Positions 51,001 to 63,000 of a stretch of DNA of 64,000 bases are shown here, in pieces. The stretch covers positions 1-64,000 of the forward strand of contig NW_025933406.1 of assembly GCF_000764305.2 (NCBI RefSeq). The letters run 5' to 3'. The DNA is from Hyalella azteca. Lineage: Eukaryota; Arthropoda; Malacostraca; Amphipoda; Hyalellidae. Position numbers and translations under genes: made by a program. The first letter of the stretch is position 1. Each line of letters begins with the position of its first letter. The notes under the pieces are model-generated. The model did no database searches. It had not been told where the DNA came from and saw only the letters and a list, made by a program, of their open reading frames with translations.

Positions 51001-54000
51001 GACTAAATGGACACCGGTTTGATATAATGGTTAAGAGGCGGCCAGACAAAATGAACACCGGTTTCATATAATGGTTAGGAGGCGGCCAGACTAAATGGAC
51101 ACCGGTTTGATATAATTGGCCAGACTAAATGGACACCGGTTTGTATAATGGTTAGGAGGCGGCCAGACTAAATGGACACCGGTTTGATATAATGGTTAGG
51201 AGGCGGCCAGACAAAATGAACACCGGTTTCATATAATGGTTAGGAGGCGGTCAGACTAAATGGACACCGGTTTGATATAATGGTTAGGAGGCGGCCAGAC
51301 TAAATGAACACCGGTTTTCGTCTGTCTGCCTTAGCCGTTCTAGTCCATAGAAGGTTAGGCTGCGCGTGCGTCCAGACACTGGCGTGCGCTCTAAATCTGG
51401 CGGACCAAATCTCAATATTTATCTTCCCCGCAAAGAGCCTCACAAACAATGTCCTTTTACAAAAACTCGATTCCCTCAACTCTTGACTGTGTATTCGCGC
51501 AGAAATATATCTCACAAGACATTTAACGTTGAATCAACATTGAACTCGACGTTTTTTTTCGTTGAATCAACGTTAATTAAACGGTGTTTCAACGTCATTC
51601 GCGCAGGAATATGTATATAAATGAGGTGACCAGCATGAGTCTTGTGTGGCCAGTACAGAATAGTAATTTATTTCTTCCAAAGTTAAATTGCAATTTAGTA
51701 AATCGAAACGAATGTTATTGCACCACAAACGTCATCTTTACGATGAACGCTTGTATTTTTATGCTTTGATGTAATGACGAATCTACGCTCTGAGGTAATT
51801 CATCGTCGATTCCTTCAATATTGTTTTATATAATAAAATAAAATACAGGTAAGTACTTGTATCCCCGTCTGTTTTTTTACCGGTAATTTTGATAATTCTA
51901 TCCATCTTCTCTTGCCACTAGAAATGAGTTAAGTTTTGTGTTTGCAAGGTTATTCGGCACCTCGAAGTGTAGACACTCCACTTTTGTGTTGGTGCCTCAC
52001 CAGGCAAATTGAAACTTTGAAACAACTTATATTGAACGAAATAAATGTTTAATTCAAAGTCAAATGTCTGGTGAAACGTAGACCATGTAGTGTGGACCGC
52101 GCACGCTCAGAAGAATGATTATGTCATATTTTACAAACATTAACGCACTTTATACACGTTGCACTGATACTCTTGCCTGGCCAAATTCAACCAGGATGAT
52201 CCAGACAATGACAGTGCATCCTAATTTGGACAAAGTCTCGCTCATTCTCGTGAGTGCATGGTTGCACAAAATGACAGTGCATCCTAATTTGGACAACGTC
52301 TCGCTCATTGCCGTGAGTGCATGGTTGCACAAAATGACAGTGCATCCTAATTTGGACAAAGTCTCGCTCATTGCCGTGAGTGCATGGTTGTTGCTCTGCC
52401 AGGAAGCACCCAAGAAGGTGTAGCCGTGGCGCCGGATCCTTATAAGCAGCGTTGCATGGCGGGACCGCGGCGCCTTCTTCTTCTCGTTTGTTTTTTATTG
52501 TCGTCGTTGCGACTGCAATGCCAGACGTTCTCCTGCGGTTCCTGTAAAAACGTCTCGTGTGTTTTACCCCCCGGCCGCAGCCTGTGTTTTGTGCGTGCGC
52601 TGTATGTTTTATACTCGTTTTTATAACCTATGTTAAGATAATCAGATCCTAGATTCATTGTTTTCTGGTTATCCCTATCCCCGTTTTGTACTTGATATTC
52701 AGATAATAAGACTCTAGGTTCAGATTATTCAGATTGTCCTTATCCACGTTTTATACCTGAAATTCAGATTATCATATTCCAAGTTGTGATCCAGATTATC
52801 CGTGTTGCGAAAACAGCTGCTCGGATATTATAATGTGTGCTATTAATTCATTGGCAAACATGTTTAGTTCTTCATTGTGTTTATGCTTTCTCTCATGAGA
52901 TATGTATGTGCATTTTTCAATCTTTCGGGGACTCTGTGTCTATTCTACCGAAAAACGTCCGTTTTCATGCGTCTTGGTAGATGGAAATTAATGAATATAA
53001 TATTTTTATTGATATTCTAGTAAAAAAATTTTTAGCCTGTGTATCTTGATCTCATCCTGTGCCTTTTTTCTGCACCTGAGTTATTTTTGGCCTCTGCTGC
53101 ATTATGTCGACAATCGCAAGTTTTGGCAAACATTCCGTATCAAAGCGGATAGGGAACTGTGTGTGTGTTTGTACCCTGTACAAACACCGCCTAGACTTTA
53201 CACTTTATGTAGGTCAAGTCTCATCATCGCACTATTGTTGAAGAATATTTAAATAAATTAAAGCTAACAAAGACAATTCCTTTACACTGACTTCGAGTGT
53301 TGGTCACATTTCGACGTCGATTCAACATTTAATTTTGGTTGATAAATTTTTCAACGTGAAATCAACGTTGTTTAAACGTCAGACGCCTACATGGTTTATT
53401 CCAGCAGCAGCGCACCTGCATTGCCTGCCGCATTCGCGCCGTGAAAACGTCGGCGCCAGAAGAGGCGCCACGGAAGCCAACCACTCTACCCTTGTCCTTG
53501 TGGAGGCTGTGCAGTCTACAGTTGCTGCAGCTGCTGTTGTCTACAGTTGCTGCAGCTGCTGTTGTCCACAGTTGCTGCAGCTGTTGTTGTCTACAGTTGC
53601 TGCAGCTGCTGTTGTTGTGTACAGTTGCTGCAGCTGTTGTTGTCTACAGTTGCTGCAGCTGTTGTTGTCTACAGTTGCTGCAGCTGCTGTTGTCTACAGT
53701 CTACAGTGACTGCAGCTGCAGCTGCTGTTATTGTCTACTGTGGCTGCGGTTGCTGTTGTTGTCTACAGCTGCTGCAACAGCAACTGCAACAGCTGTTGAT
53801 GTGTGTACCGACGCTTCAGCTGGAGTTGTGTCCCCATAGCTGCTGCAACAGCTGGTCTTTCACCGTCACTGTGTTCATTCGCGGCAGCTGCGTTTGTTGT
53901 CTTCTCAGGTGCCGCAACAGCTGGATTTTGTACAGTTTCTGCAAGTGTTTTCCTTATCGTCCAGTTGCTGCAGCAGCTGTTGTTGTCTTTGCAGTTGCTG

Positions 54001-57000
54001 CAGCAGCGATTGTTGTCTTTGCAGTTGCTGCAGCAGTTGTTGTTGTCTTTGCAGTTGCTGCAGCAGTTGTTGTCTTTGCAGTTGCTGCAGCAGCTGTTGT
54101 TGTTTTTATATTAATTTCAGCAGATTTTTCCGTGTGCGTGGATGTTTCAGTTATTTTTTAATTTTGTTTTCGCTGTTAATGTCTGCTCTTGTCGCTGCAG
54201 CCGCTTATGTCATTTTGCTTTCATATCGATTATTACTTGTTTTGTTTTCTCTCAGCGTTCAATAGTTTTGTTAACGTCATTTTTTTTATCTTTCACAGAC
54301 TCTCCCCCACCCCCCTACAGAGAACGCCCCTCCCCTCACGATCGCCTCCACCCCCGCTCCGACGAAGACGGTGAGATTGCAATACGTGATTCATATTTAC
54401 TCGTGTTTTGCATATTGATCGAAAAAAATTCTGACTGATCTAAGAAAAATATGAGCACTGTTCTGGGAGGTGGCCAAACACCTCATCATAAGAGACATTT
54501 CATCAGTACAACAGTTCATCTATAATTCTTTTCATCGTCATTGAATAAAGTGTATTTTGCAAACAAGAGCACATGTATGTAGGTGTACTCAAGTTACTAA
54601 TATTGCGAGAAATTCTGGCAACATGTTGAAGCAGGTTAGGTTATGAAAGAAGGTATCTTGACGATGAAATACTTTAATGATGAATTGCGATACTCATGAA
54701 ATGTGTCAGTTGCAAATTGCTGTACTCAAGAAATGTGTCGATGAAATATTTCGTATAATGAGGTGTCAGGGAACCATTTAATGGAAAAAAAATTGGCACT
54801 AATTTGATAGGTATCGCCAGGTTATAAGCTAACTGGCATTTCGTTTCATTTTTAATTGATTTTCTTGTTTATATGCATACAATTTATGACCAGAGAATGC
54901 ATTTTAATTTTATAGTAGTCGAACAATGCTTTATATTACGTTGGTATATGAAGAAGAGGCAGGTTTAGTAAGTAATAATATCCCTAATAATATCCAAGCT
55001 GTTGAAATGAAATGTTGAAAATGTTGTTGTTGAAACAGGCTTGGTGACACCCTTGACAATAACGTCATTATACGCAACAATTGCCCCTGCCAAAGAGCGG
55101 AAATTCTCTAAGAGGCCGGTGTAGCCTATAAATTTTGCTTCAAAAAAGGTTGTAGACTTCATCATTTGGACAAGATTGGAGTAATTGAACCCCAGCTATC
55201 TATTTCCAAACTATCGGATTTGTCTAAACTTTGTTTGTGGAGGGACTTCTGACTCGAACTTTTTGTGTTGTATCCTATTTACATGTATTAGGTCCGAGAA
55301 AATTTCATTATTCAATGCTTCTCCTAACTTGAAAATGAATGTTGTTACATTCGAAACGTCGTTATTATATTATTATTACTTGCTAAACCTGCCTTTTGAT
55401 CTGCCAACGTCATCTGAAGAATTGCTCGACTCCCTGAAAATTTTAATGCATTCTCTGGTCATAAATTGTACGCATATAAACAAGAATATTATGCCATCTA
55501 ATAGTAATTTACTAATTAATGTATACGTTAAATCACAGTATTATGCATTCCGATAACATAATCAATTCATATCAATGACGATGAATTTTTGCACCGTGGA
55601 ACTAACTGTATTGTTAACGTTTGCGTTGAATCACTTACTTCACGAATTATTTAGTCACGCTATTATTCTTTTACGACAAAATTAATGTCTTTAATAGTGT
55701 TCTAAATTGCTAATAATTTTATGTGTACTTTTCATTATTAGTTTACATTTCTCTAGCTGCGAACATTCCGCAAAAGATGTGCCAAAAACCGCACATTGCA
55801 CGTAGATCATCATTGACCTGTATTGACTTTTAGGCATAAAATTCCTGTATGAAAAGTTTAAAGTGAATGTCGTGTAAGGTACTTATCTGCAGTATTGTTT
55901 GTGAATTGAATTTATTTTGTATTACAGAATATCAATCTCTTATCATTCTCTTAATGCTTCTTTTTTATAAACCTGGTTAATTTTTTAACCGTTAACAGAC
56001 TTGACATCGTCAAAATTCTCCCAGTCATCCAGATACGAGTCTCAGGAAACCGGAGGCCGCGTTCCGACAAGTGAGTACAGAGCTCGAAGAAACGCAATAA
56101 CTATTTCTCTACTATTCACTAATTCGGAGATTAAGGCGTACAAAATTGGGATTTTCCACTCTAGTCGATTTTATTCGAATTCGAAGATAAATCTTGTTGG
56201 TAATAACTGTGTTATGTTATACACAGGGACGTGTGATGATGTCTGTTCAGATGTCACAACAAAAGAAGTCAAATGTTTCAAGGGAGCGTCTGAAGGTCCT
56301 CTTGGTTTTGGTTCTTACATGCATAGACTGGCTGCACACTTGTCCTATATAAGGCCTCTCAGTTCCTACTTGACCTTGAATACGGGTTGTGTCCATGCGT
56401 CTTTGGTGCGTTGGTCATGTGCGCGGTTGTGTCCATGCGTCTTTGGTGCGTTGGTCATGTGCGCGGTTGTGTCGGTGTGTCTTTGGTGCGTTGGTCATGT
56501 ACGCGGTTGTGTCGATGTGTCTTTGATGCGTTGGTCATGTGCGCGGTTGTGTCGGTGTGTCTTTGGTGCGTTGGTCATGTGTGCGTGAGTGGCCATGTGT
56601 CTTTGAATGTGTTTGAGTGTTACGTGTAAGGTTGTTACACTTTTAAAATTTCAACAGCGTAATTTATTAGGGTCGGTACAGGGAAGTGGATTTTTTTAGC
56701 TGTGCTTCTTGATAAACATGCTGTCATCCATGAATTATTTTTTATTTATTTTACATTATTTAGATTATTATTATTAGCATAGTTTTTATTCATATGCATC
56801 CATATTTACATTGCGCACTGCAACTTCAGTGATTACTTGAAAAACGTACGATACACTGAAGAGAACTCAGATTGTGCAAGGCTGCCACCACATAGCAGAC
56901 CCTTGCGTTTGCATGCGTTCGTCAAAATGCTTGATCGTCTGCTCCTCGGCTTACCCTCTTAAGCTCTCATTTTTGACTCGCTAGAAATTGTTGAAGCTGT

Positions 57001-60000
57001 CAACTGAACTGCAAGTTCATTTAAGAAATGAAACGCGTTTGGCTATCTTTAATACTATTCACCTTATCCTACAATACAATCTAACTCCAGGATTTAAAGT
57101 TGCTTCCGCTTTTATCAATTTTACGAATGGATAGATGTGTTTCTTATTGAATCATCAACTCTGGATGTTGCTAATTATATTATCGATTACGCTGACCGAC
57201 TAACTGTGGACTTTGGTAATTATTTTCATCAATTACGCTGACTAACTGTAAACCTCAGTAAGTATTTCTAATGAATACTCTGGCCATTATCATACGCATA
57301 TCGTGATGATACGCGAGTGAAATAACGCCTCTTGTTTTGCGTATGCCGAAGCAGCAGCAGGCGCCGGCTATATGGTGCAGCTGGAGAGGTTGCGCCGCTT
57401 GCGTATGTCTCGGTTTGGCACTCGCGTCAATGCTGCTTATTCAAGGGACATTCAACTTACGTTTTTATGAGAGCTTTTTAAGATGCTTTTATGGGACCAT
57501 TTTAAGATGCTTTTAAGTCTTGAGTTCTCAGAGGTTAAGATAGACATGGCGCCTCTGTGGCGCCTTACCTCTCACCGTCTACAAATACGCATTAAATCTT
57601 TAATTGATCGTTCGCAAGGCCTTTGACTGGCCTTCTTATGGTGTCGTAAGCATAATTTGTATATTGTTTGCGTATTGAACCTGTCAACTACTCGTAAATA
57701 TAGCCACGACATTCTTGTTTATGTTTCTACGAATCTATTAAGCACTTGTTGTGATAGATTTGGCACCTAAAACTTTTTTTAAAGCGTTTAAAAATTATTT
57801 GATTGGCCCTAGATTTGTTAATGATTTTGATTAATCTTAATTAAAGAGAATAATTATGCAAGGATCGACACTAAACCTGTTTATTTTTCGAATGAGTTTT
57901 AAGCATATTTGAAAGCAGCATAATCTCAAGTTTTAAGCAAGTTTTATTTAGCGTTGCAGTACAACTACTGCGCTAAGAGGCTGAGGCTCTTATAGCATTG
58001 TGGTGCTACTGCACCAAGGAACTGAAACGCTTAGTATTGCAGTACTTTTACTGTACCAAGAGGCAGAGTTGCTTAGCATTGCAGTACTACTACTACACCA
58101 AGAGGCTCAGGGTCTTAACATTGCAGTACCACTACTGTACCAAGACGCTGAGGCGCTTAACATTGCAGTACCACTACTGTACCAAGACGCTGAGGCGCTT
58201 AACATTGCAGTACTACTGCGCAAAGGGCCTGAAAAGTGCAGAGCGCTCATCTTAATCTAACGTGATGATGTCAGGCTGTTTGGCTGACCTGCGAGCGCCG
58301 GCAGTGGCGCCTCTTTTTTTATATCGTGTTAGTTTATTCTGACGCAGCTGCCGCTTGCTTCAACATTTTACCTATTTCTCATGCACAACATTCCGTAGTG
58401 ATGTGAGAATGTCTGTACCTCGTGTTTCTATGTATGAAATCTATTTTTATTTACGATCAGATGGAGCTATAAAGTTAAACTTTGTGACTTTTAAATGCGT
58501 CTTATAATCGTGTGCAGAAATAGAATTATATTAACTTGGATAACGTAATCTGCACAATGCATGAAATGTATTTTTATTGATACTGAGAAGCAGCTATCAT
58601 TTTCAGCTTTGTGACTTTTAAATGCGTTTTAATCTTGTTGTATAATCTTAGCGTCTCCAGAAACGACAGATTCCTTCATTACAATTAGGGGAGTTTTTGT
58701 TACTGCATTTGGTATGTTCGTTATCAGTAATGAAATCAATTGAATATCTCGAGAAAGATGTTTGTAAACTGCCTCACGGATGCTTATATATAATTCATGA
58801 GCATTTGTCACTCGAGTACACGAAAACATATTGCCAGCCAAGTCGACGAACAGGTTCATTGCTCGACATGCCACAATAATGTCACTGTCGCTGCGGCGTG
58901 CAGCCGTACACTGATATGCTTCGGTGCCTTTGATTTACAACTATGTGCTATAGTAATTTAATAATTATTTAATGAACTTTAGATGGATGTCACAACTGTT
59001 GGCTGTAATAATGACTCGTGGATTTAGGATGGCGTTTATATGCTCGGATTCGGTCTAATTTTTTCTTCATTGTGGAATAAATAAATCTATGTTATCTTTT
59101 GAGAAATCAAAAATTGAACAATTCGACCTGAAAAGGTCATTTGAAATGCAAAAATTAACTCAACACAAAAGCCTCCTACTCTAAGACGGAATAAATATTC
59201 TCTGTTTATCTTTGGTATAATTCTGATCCAGATTTTAGAGTACGAAGATTTTGGAATGCGTTTTGACTCCTTATTTGAGTCCCCTTCAGCTTCACATCAT
59301 TTAGTGGCGGCTAAGTTTCTCTCATCATTGAGATATAATGCCGGATGCCTAAATCGCCTTTTCTTATTGCCTTTGTTCCGGTTTTGCTCGGAACTGGAAC
59401 CGCTATCAAGGCCATAAATTTGTCTTCGAAGTTGCCTTAGAAGAAATCTCTGATTTTCCCTGCACTTCGAAGGGATCGTTGCCGAGGAACGGAAGCTGGC
59501 CTAAACCCGGCCGCGGAAGAGTGCGTGGCACCGCCATCGTTACCTTGCGAGTGATGGCTCTGTTGTTCTCTGCGCCTAGTGTTCTCTTGTTCGCGTTATG
59601 TTCTCTTGCGATTCTCTTCAGAGTTGAGGAAATAATGTTATTGCAAGCGTTTTAGTTTCACTTCTTAAAGTAAAAAACTTGCGTAATTGCAGCGATCTGT
59701 AGTAACATTTAATATTTGTTTGTCAAGATGTAAAGACATTAAGTAGTCTTCTTCAAAATCCTTTTCACCATGGCAAATAATTTCATTCATTTATTTAAAA
59801 TTTCATTTTCATTTGTTTTAAATAATCAGCGTTTCAAAATTCGTCAAGTAAACGCACGGCAATTATATTATGGGAAATTTTTAATTGTTTGAGTTCGTCC
59901 TCACAAGTCGAAGTTCTACAAAAAAAAAATTCTATTGTGATGATCTCTAATAGTCATGATATCATATCTATTCAATAATGCATGTATGACGCAAAAATTC

Positions 60001-63000
60001 TTTTTTGTAGGACGCAAAGTCTTTCTATTTTTATTTTATTGATTATACGGAATTTATTTATTTTCCGTTTAGCGTCATTCTTTTTCTAAATAGTTTCATT
60101 ATCACCAGGTGCCACAGCCTGTATAGAACATGGATATAGAGGTCCTGATAATGCAGCTCTTCTTATCTTATCAAATGGCGCCTCCTATACACTATCTTGT
60201 CATTTCGTATTTTATTTATTGACTATTTGTTGAAATTTGTTTTGTTCCTGTCATCGTGCTAGGCTCTGGAATATTTTTGTTGTAGTTATTTTGGGGGTTT
60301 CAAATGCATATTTTTTTAGTTACAGGAGACGACGATTCCTTTCATGCAATCAAACTGACTTTTACATTTGAATACATTTTTAACAATTATTTTTTTATCG
60401 TTTCGGTTGCAACGTGTCACTCGATTGCCCCTTCTTCTTTGCCTCTGCGATTTAAGTACAATTGATCAGATGACTCGCAATACGCTCGATTTTTGCTCGA
60501 CTGTAGTTTTAAAAACTTCAGTAATTCAATTGCTCTCGAGTATATATGATTTATAATTATAAATGCAACTTTTTTGTGTTTGAAGTGATTGGTTTAAAAT
60601 TTCAAGATTGCCTAGTGAATGATCTTAAATGTGCTCGTAATTCAATTAAATTTGCACTGCATTGATACAAAATACGATTACTGTCGACGTAATGGCAGAC
60701 GACTGACCACATACTAAACAACAGGATAGAGATATCTCTTCAAAATATTCATCATTGAAATTGATTTTCAAAATTGGAGTGCACACAGTCAATGATTACT
60801 CTGCTAGCAAGGGAAGTGAAGCGTTTTAGTTTGAGGGAGGCAATCATAGGTCATGATGGCAATGCAGCCGAGCTATTTGTGTAGTGGTGCATTAGTATGC
60901 GTCCTGGCGGTGAGAGAGAGACAGGCTTAGCGGGGAGTCCGTTACGCAGCACCTGGCGAAGGCTGCGCACTCTGGCGCCCCTCTAGCCATTCAAGCAGTC
61001 GCCGGCTACAGTGTGGCGCCACCGTCGCATTTTATTATACAATGTGGTCGCTCAGCGGGAAGCTTTCACACTTGATGCCGTAGCGTCGTGCCCTCAATGC
61101 CCTAAATGGCTTGACGCATACCTTCGTCTCCTAGCATCTTGCCCAGCTATTTCAAGTCCTGGCTTAACTCGAATGAAAGGAATAGTTGTCATATGGCTGG
61201 CCTTATGTTTATATTTCTCGCACGTCACCTGATACTTTAGGTGCTGTTGTTCAACTTCAATGAAATACAACTCGTTTAATCCCATGTAAATAAGCATTTG
61301 AGCGAATAATTTCATTTTTGGTAGAGTTTAGATAGGAGTGTGATTTATATTTACAGTAGGATTCACTTCATCTTTATATATTTTTCCTAAATTTTCTCAA
61401 ATTAACATTATTTTCTTCAATTCGAAAATCTGCACCGCATTAGTTTAATTTTCGACCTAGATTATAATGAGGCTAGATGATTTATTTGAATTGATTCGTC
61501 GAAGGTGGCAGAATTATTTTTTTATACCATACAAATTGTCTGCGTTTTTTTTTTGCTTGAGGCGTTTCCTGCATGCTCAATAGAATGTCGTTTTTGTGTT
61601 GTTTATTTTACCTCCCAATTTGTTGGTCAAACAATTTTTCAATATCATTTTGTGATGCATTAAAAATGACAGGTTTTTATCAATTGTTTCTGAAGTTAGA
61701 AAGTAATTAACGGGCTCCCTTTTTAATAGTAGTTAGCAAGCATTTACTGTATTCTAGGGGCTTCGTCTTCCGGGAAATGTTCAAAATCGCCGCGTAACCA
61801 AGCTACGTGACTAACTCACGCACTACAAATTTTTTAAATAGGGTTTCTGGTCGTTGTTAATAGAGTTAAAAATATGATTTTGCGTGTTTATTAACTTTTC
61901 AGATGAAGTCTTCTCGAATTGTCTTCCGTAGCTTATGACCCATTGTGTGCATGGTTCATAAAATGCGGCATTTTATAGTGTCACATGTGCTGCAAATGGC
62001 AGCACAAACAGTTGTGCGCTCAAAGCCGATGAATATACACTCACATTTATTCTGTTTCCACATAGCTCCTAGTTTCAATTTTGTGTTTCTACTTGCGTTT
62101 AATTAAATTCTTCAAGTATACAATCGCTTGATTCAATTTATTCAATTATAGACGCTTCATTCAATTGTTCAATTCCAAGCGCTTAATTCAATTATTCAGT
62201 TGCAGACCCTTCATTTTGTTCTTTGATTTTACGCGTTTCATCACATTTGGTACGTACGTGTGAATATTTGTCTGCTTAATCTATGTGAATAAATGATATG
62301 AAATTGATGTGTAACATCGCCAATATTTCATCTAACATTCACAAAAATAGTAATTCTATATTAGTTTATTTTGCTAAAATAGCGAAACTTTTTGGGTTCA
62401 TCATACTAATCGCACCATTGGTATATTTTATTTATTTATACGCCCTCATTGTCAGATGATGCAAGGCTTTGGCTTAGTCACATCCCTTCTGAGAACCTCG
62501 AGAGGTAATCATAATTTTATTTATTGCATATCAAGGCCCGTTTCTTGTATGATCGATGTTATCAAGTCTTTCATTCGACTGCTCCAAGAAATCCTTTTAC
62601 GTTGAATGAAGACCGACATTTTCTCGCCCCCGTCGCTGCCATATTAAGTGCCGCGATAAATTGTACGTAGTGTTTATGGATTGCCTGTGTTTCTATGTCC
62701 AGATGAGAATACTGAATTTGGGCTGCAGGACATTGCGCTGAAACACTATCCTAAATATTCTAAACATGCTCAAAACAAATTTAGCAACATGGATCTACGT
62801 CAATCTTCTCAACACGAATCGCGTATCCAGCACGCTCTAAGGATTGCATAGCAGACTGATTTAGTTCGAAATCAAATATTGACCTAACCTAATGAATGAA
62901 ATGCTTCCTGATCATTTAAATATCCCATCATCAGACCAGCATAAACGTAAGCCCACGCGTAGCGCTGACCTTTGCTTGATGTATGACATTGAAGAGTTAA

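Noticed and set aside
53335..54265. Leu/Val/Cys-rich frames of up to 204 codons
   Set aside because: Products of the CTGCAG-type arrays in an intron; no signal peptide or conserved domain.
58629..58879. Overlapping open frames on both strands
   Set aside because: No domain seen; overlapping open frames on opposite strands in an AT-rich intron are likely chance.
57301..61020. Possible MH2 exons of the inhibitory SMAD in GC-richer patches
   Set aside because: None encodes an MH2 motif in any plus-strand frame that I could follow; the patches are GGCGCC-containing islands.
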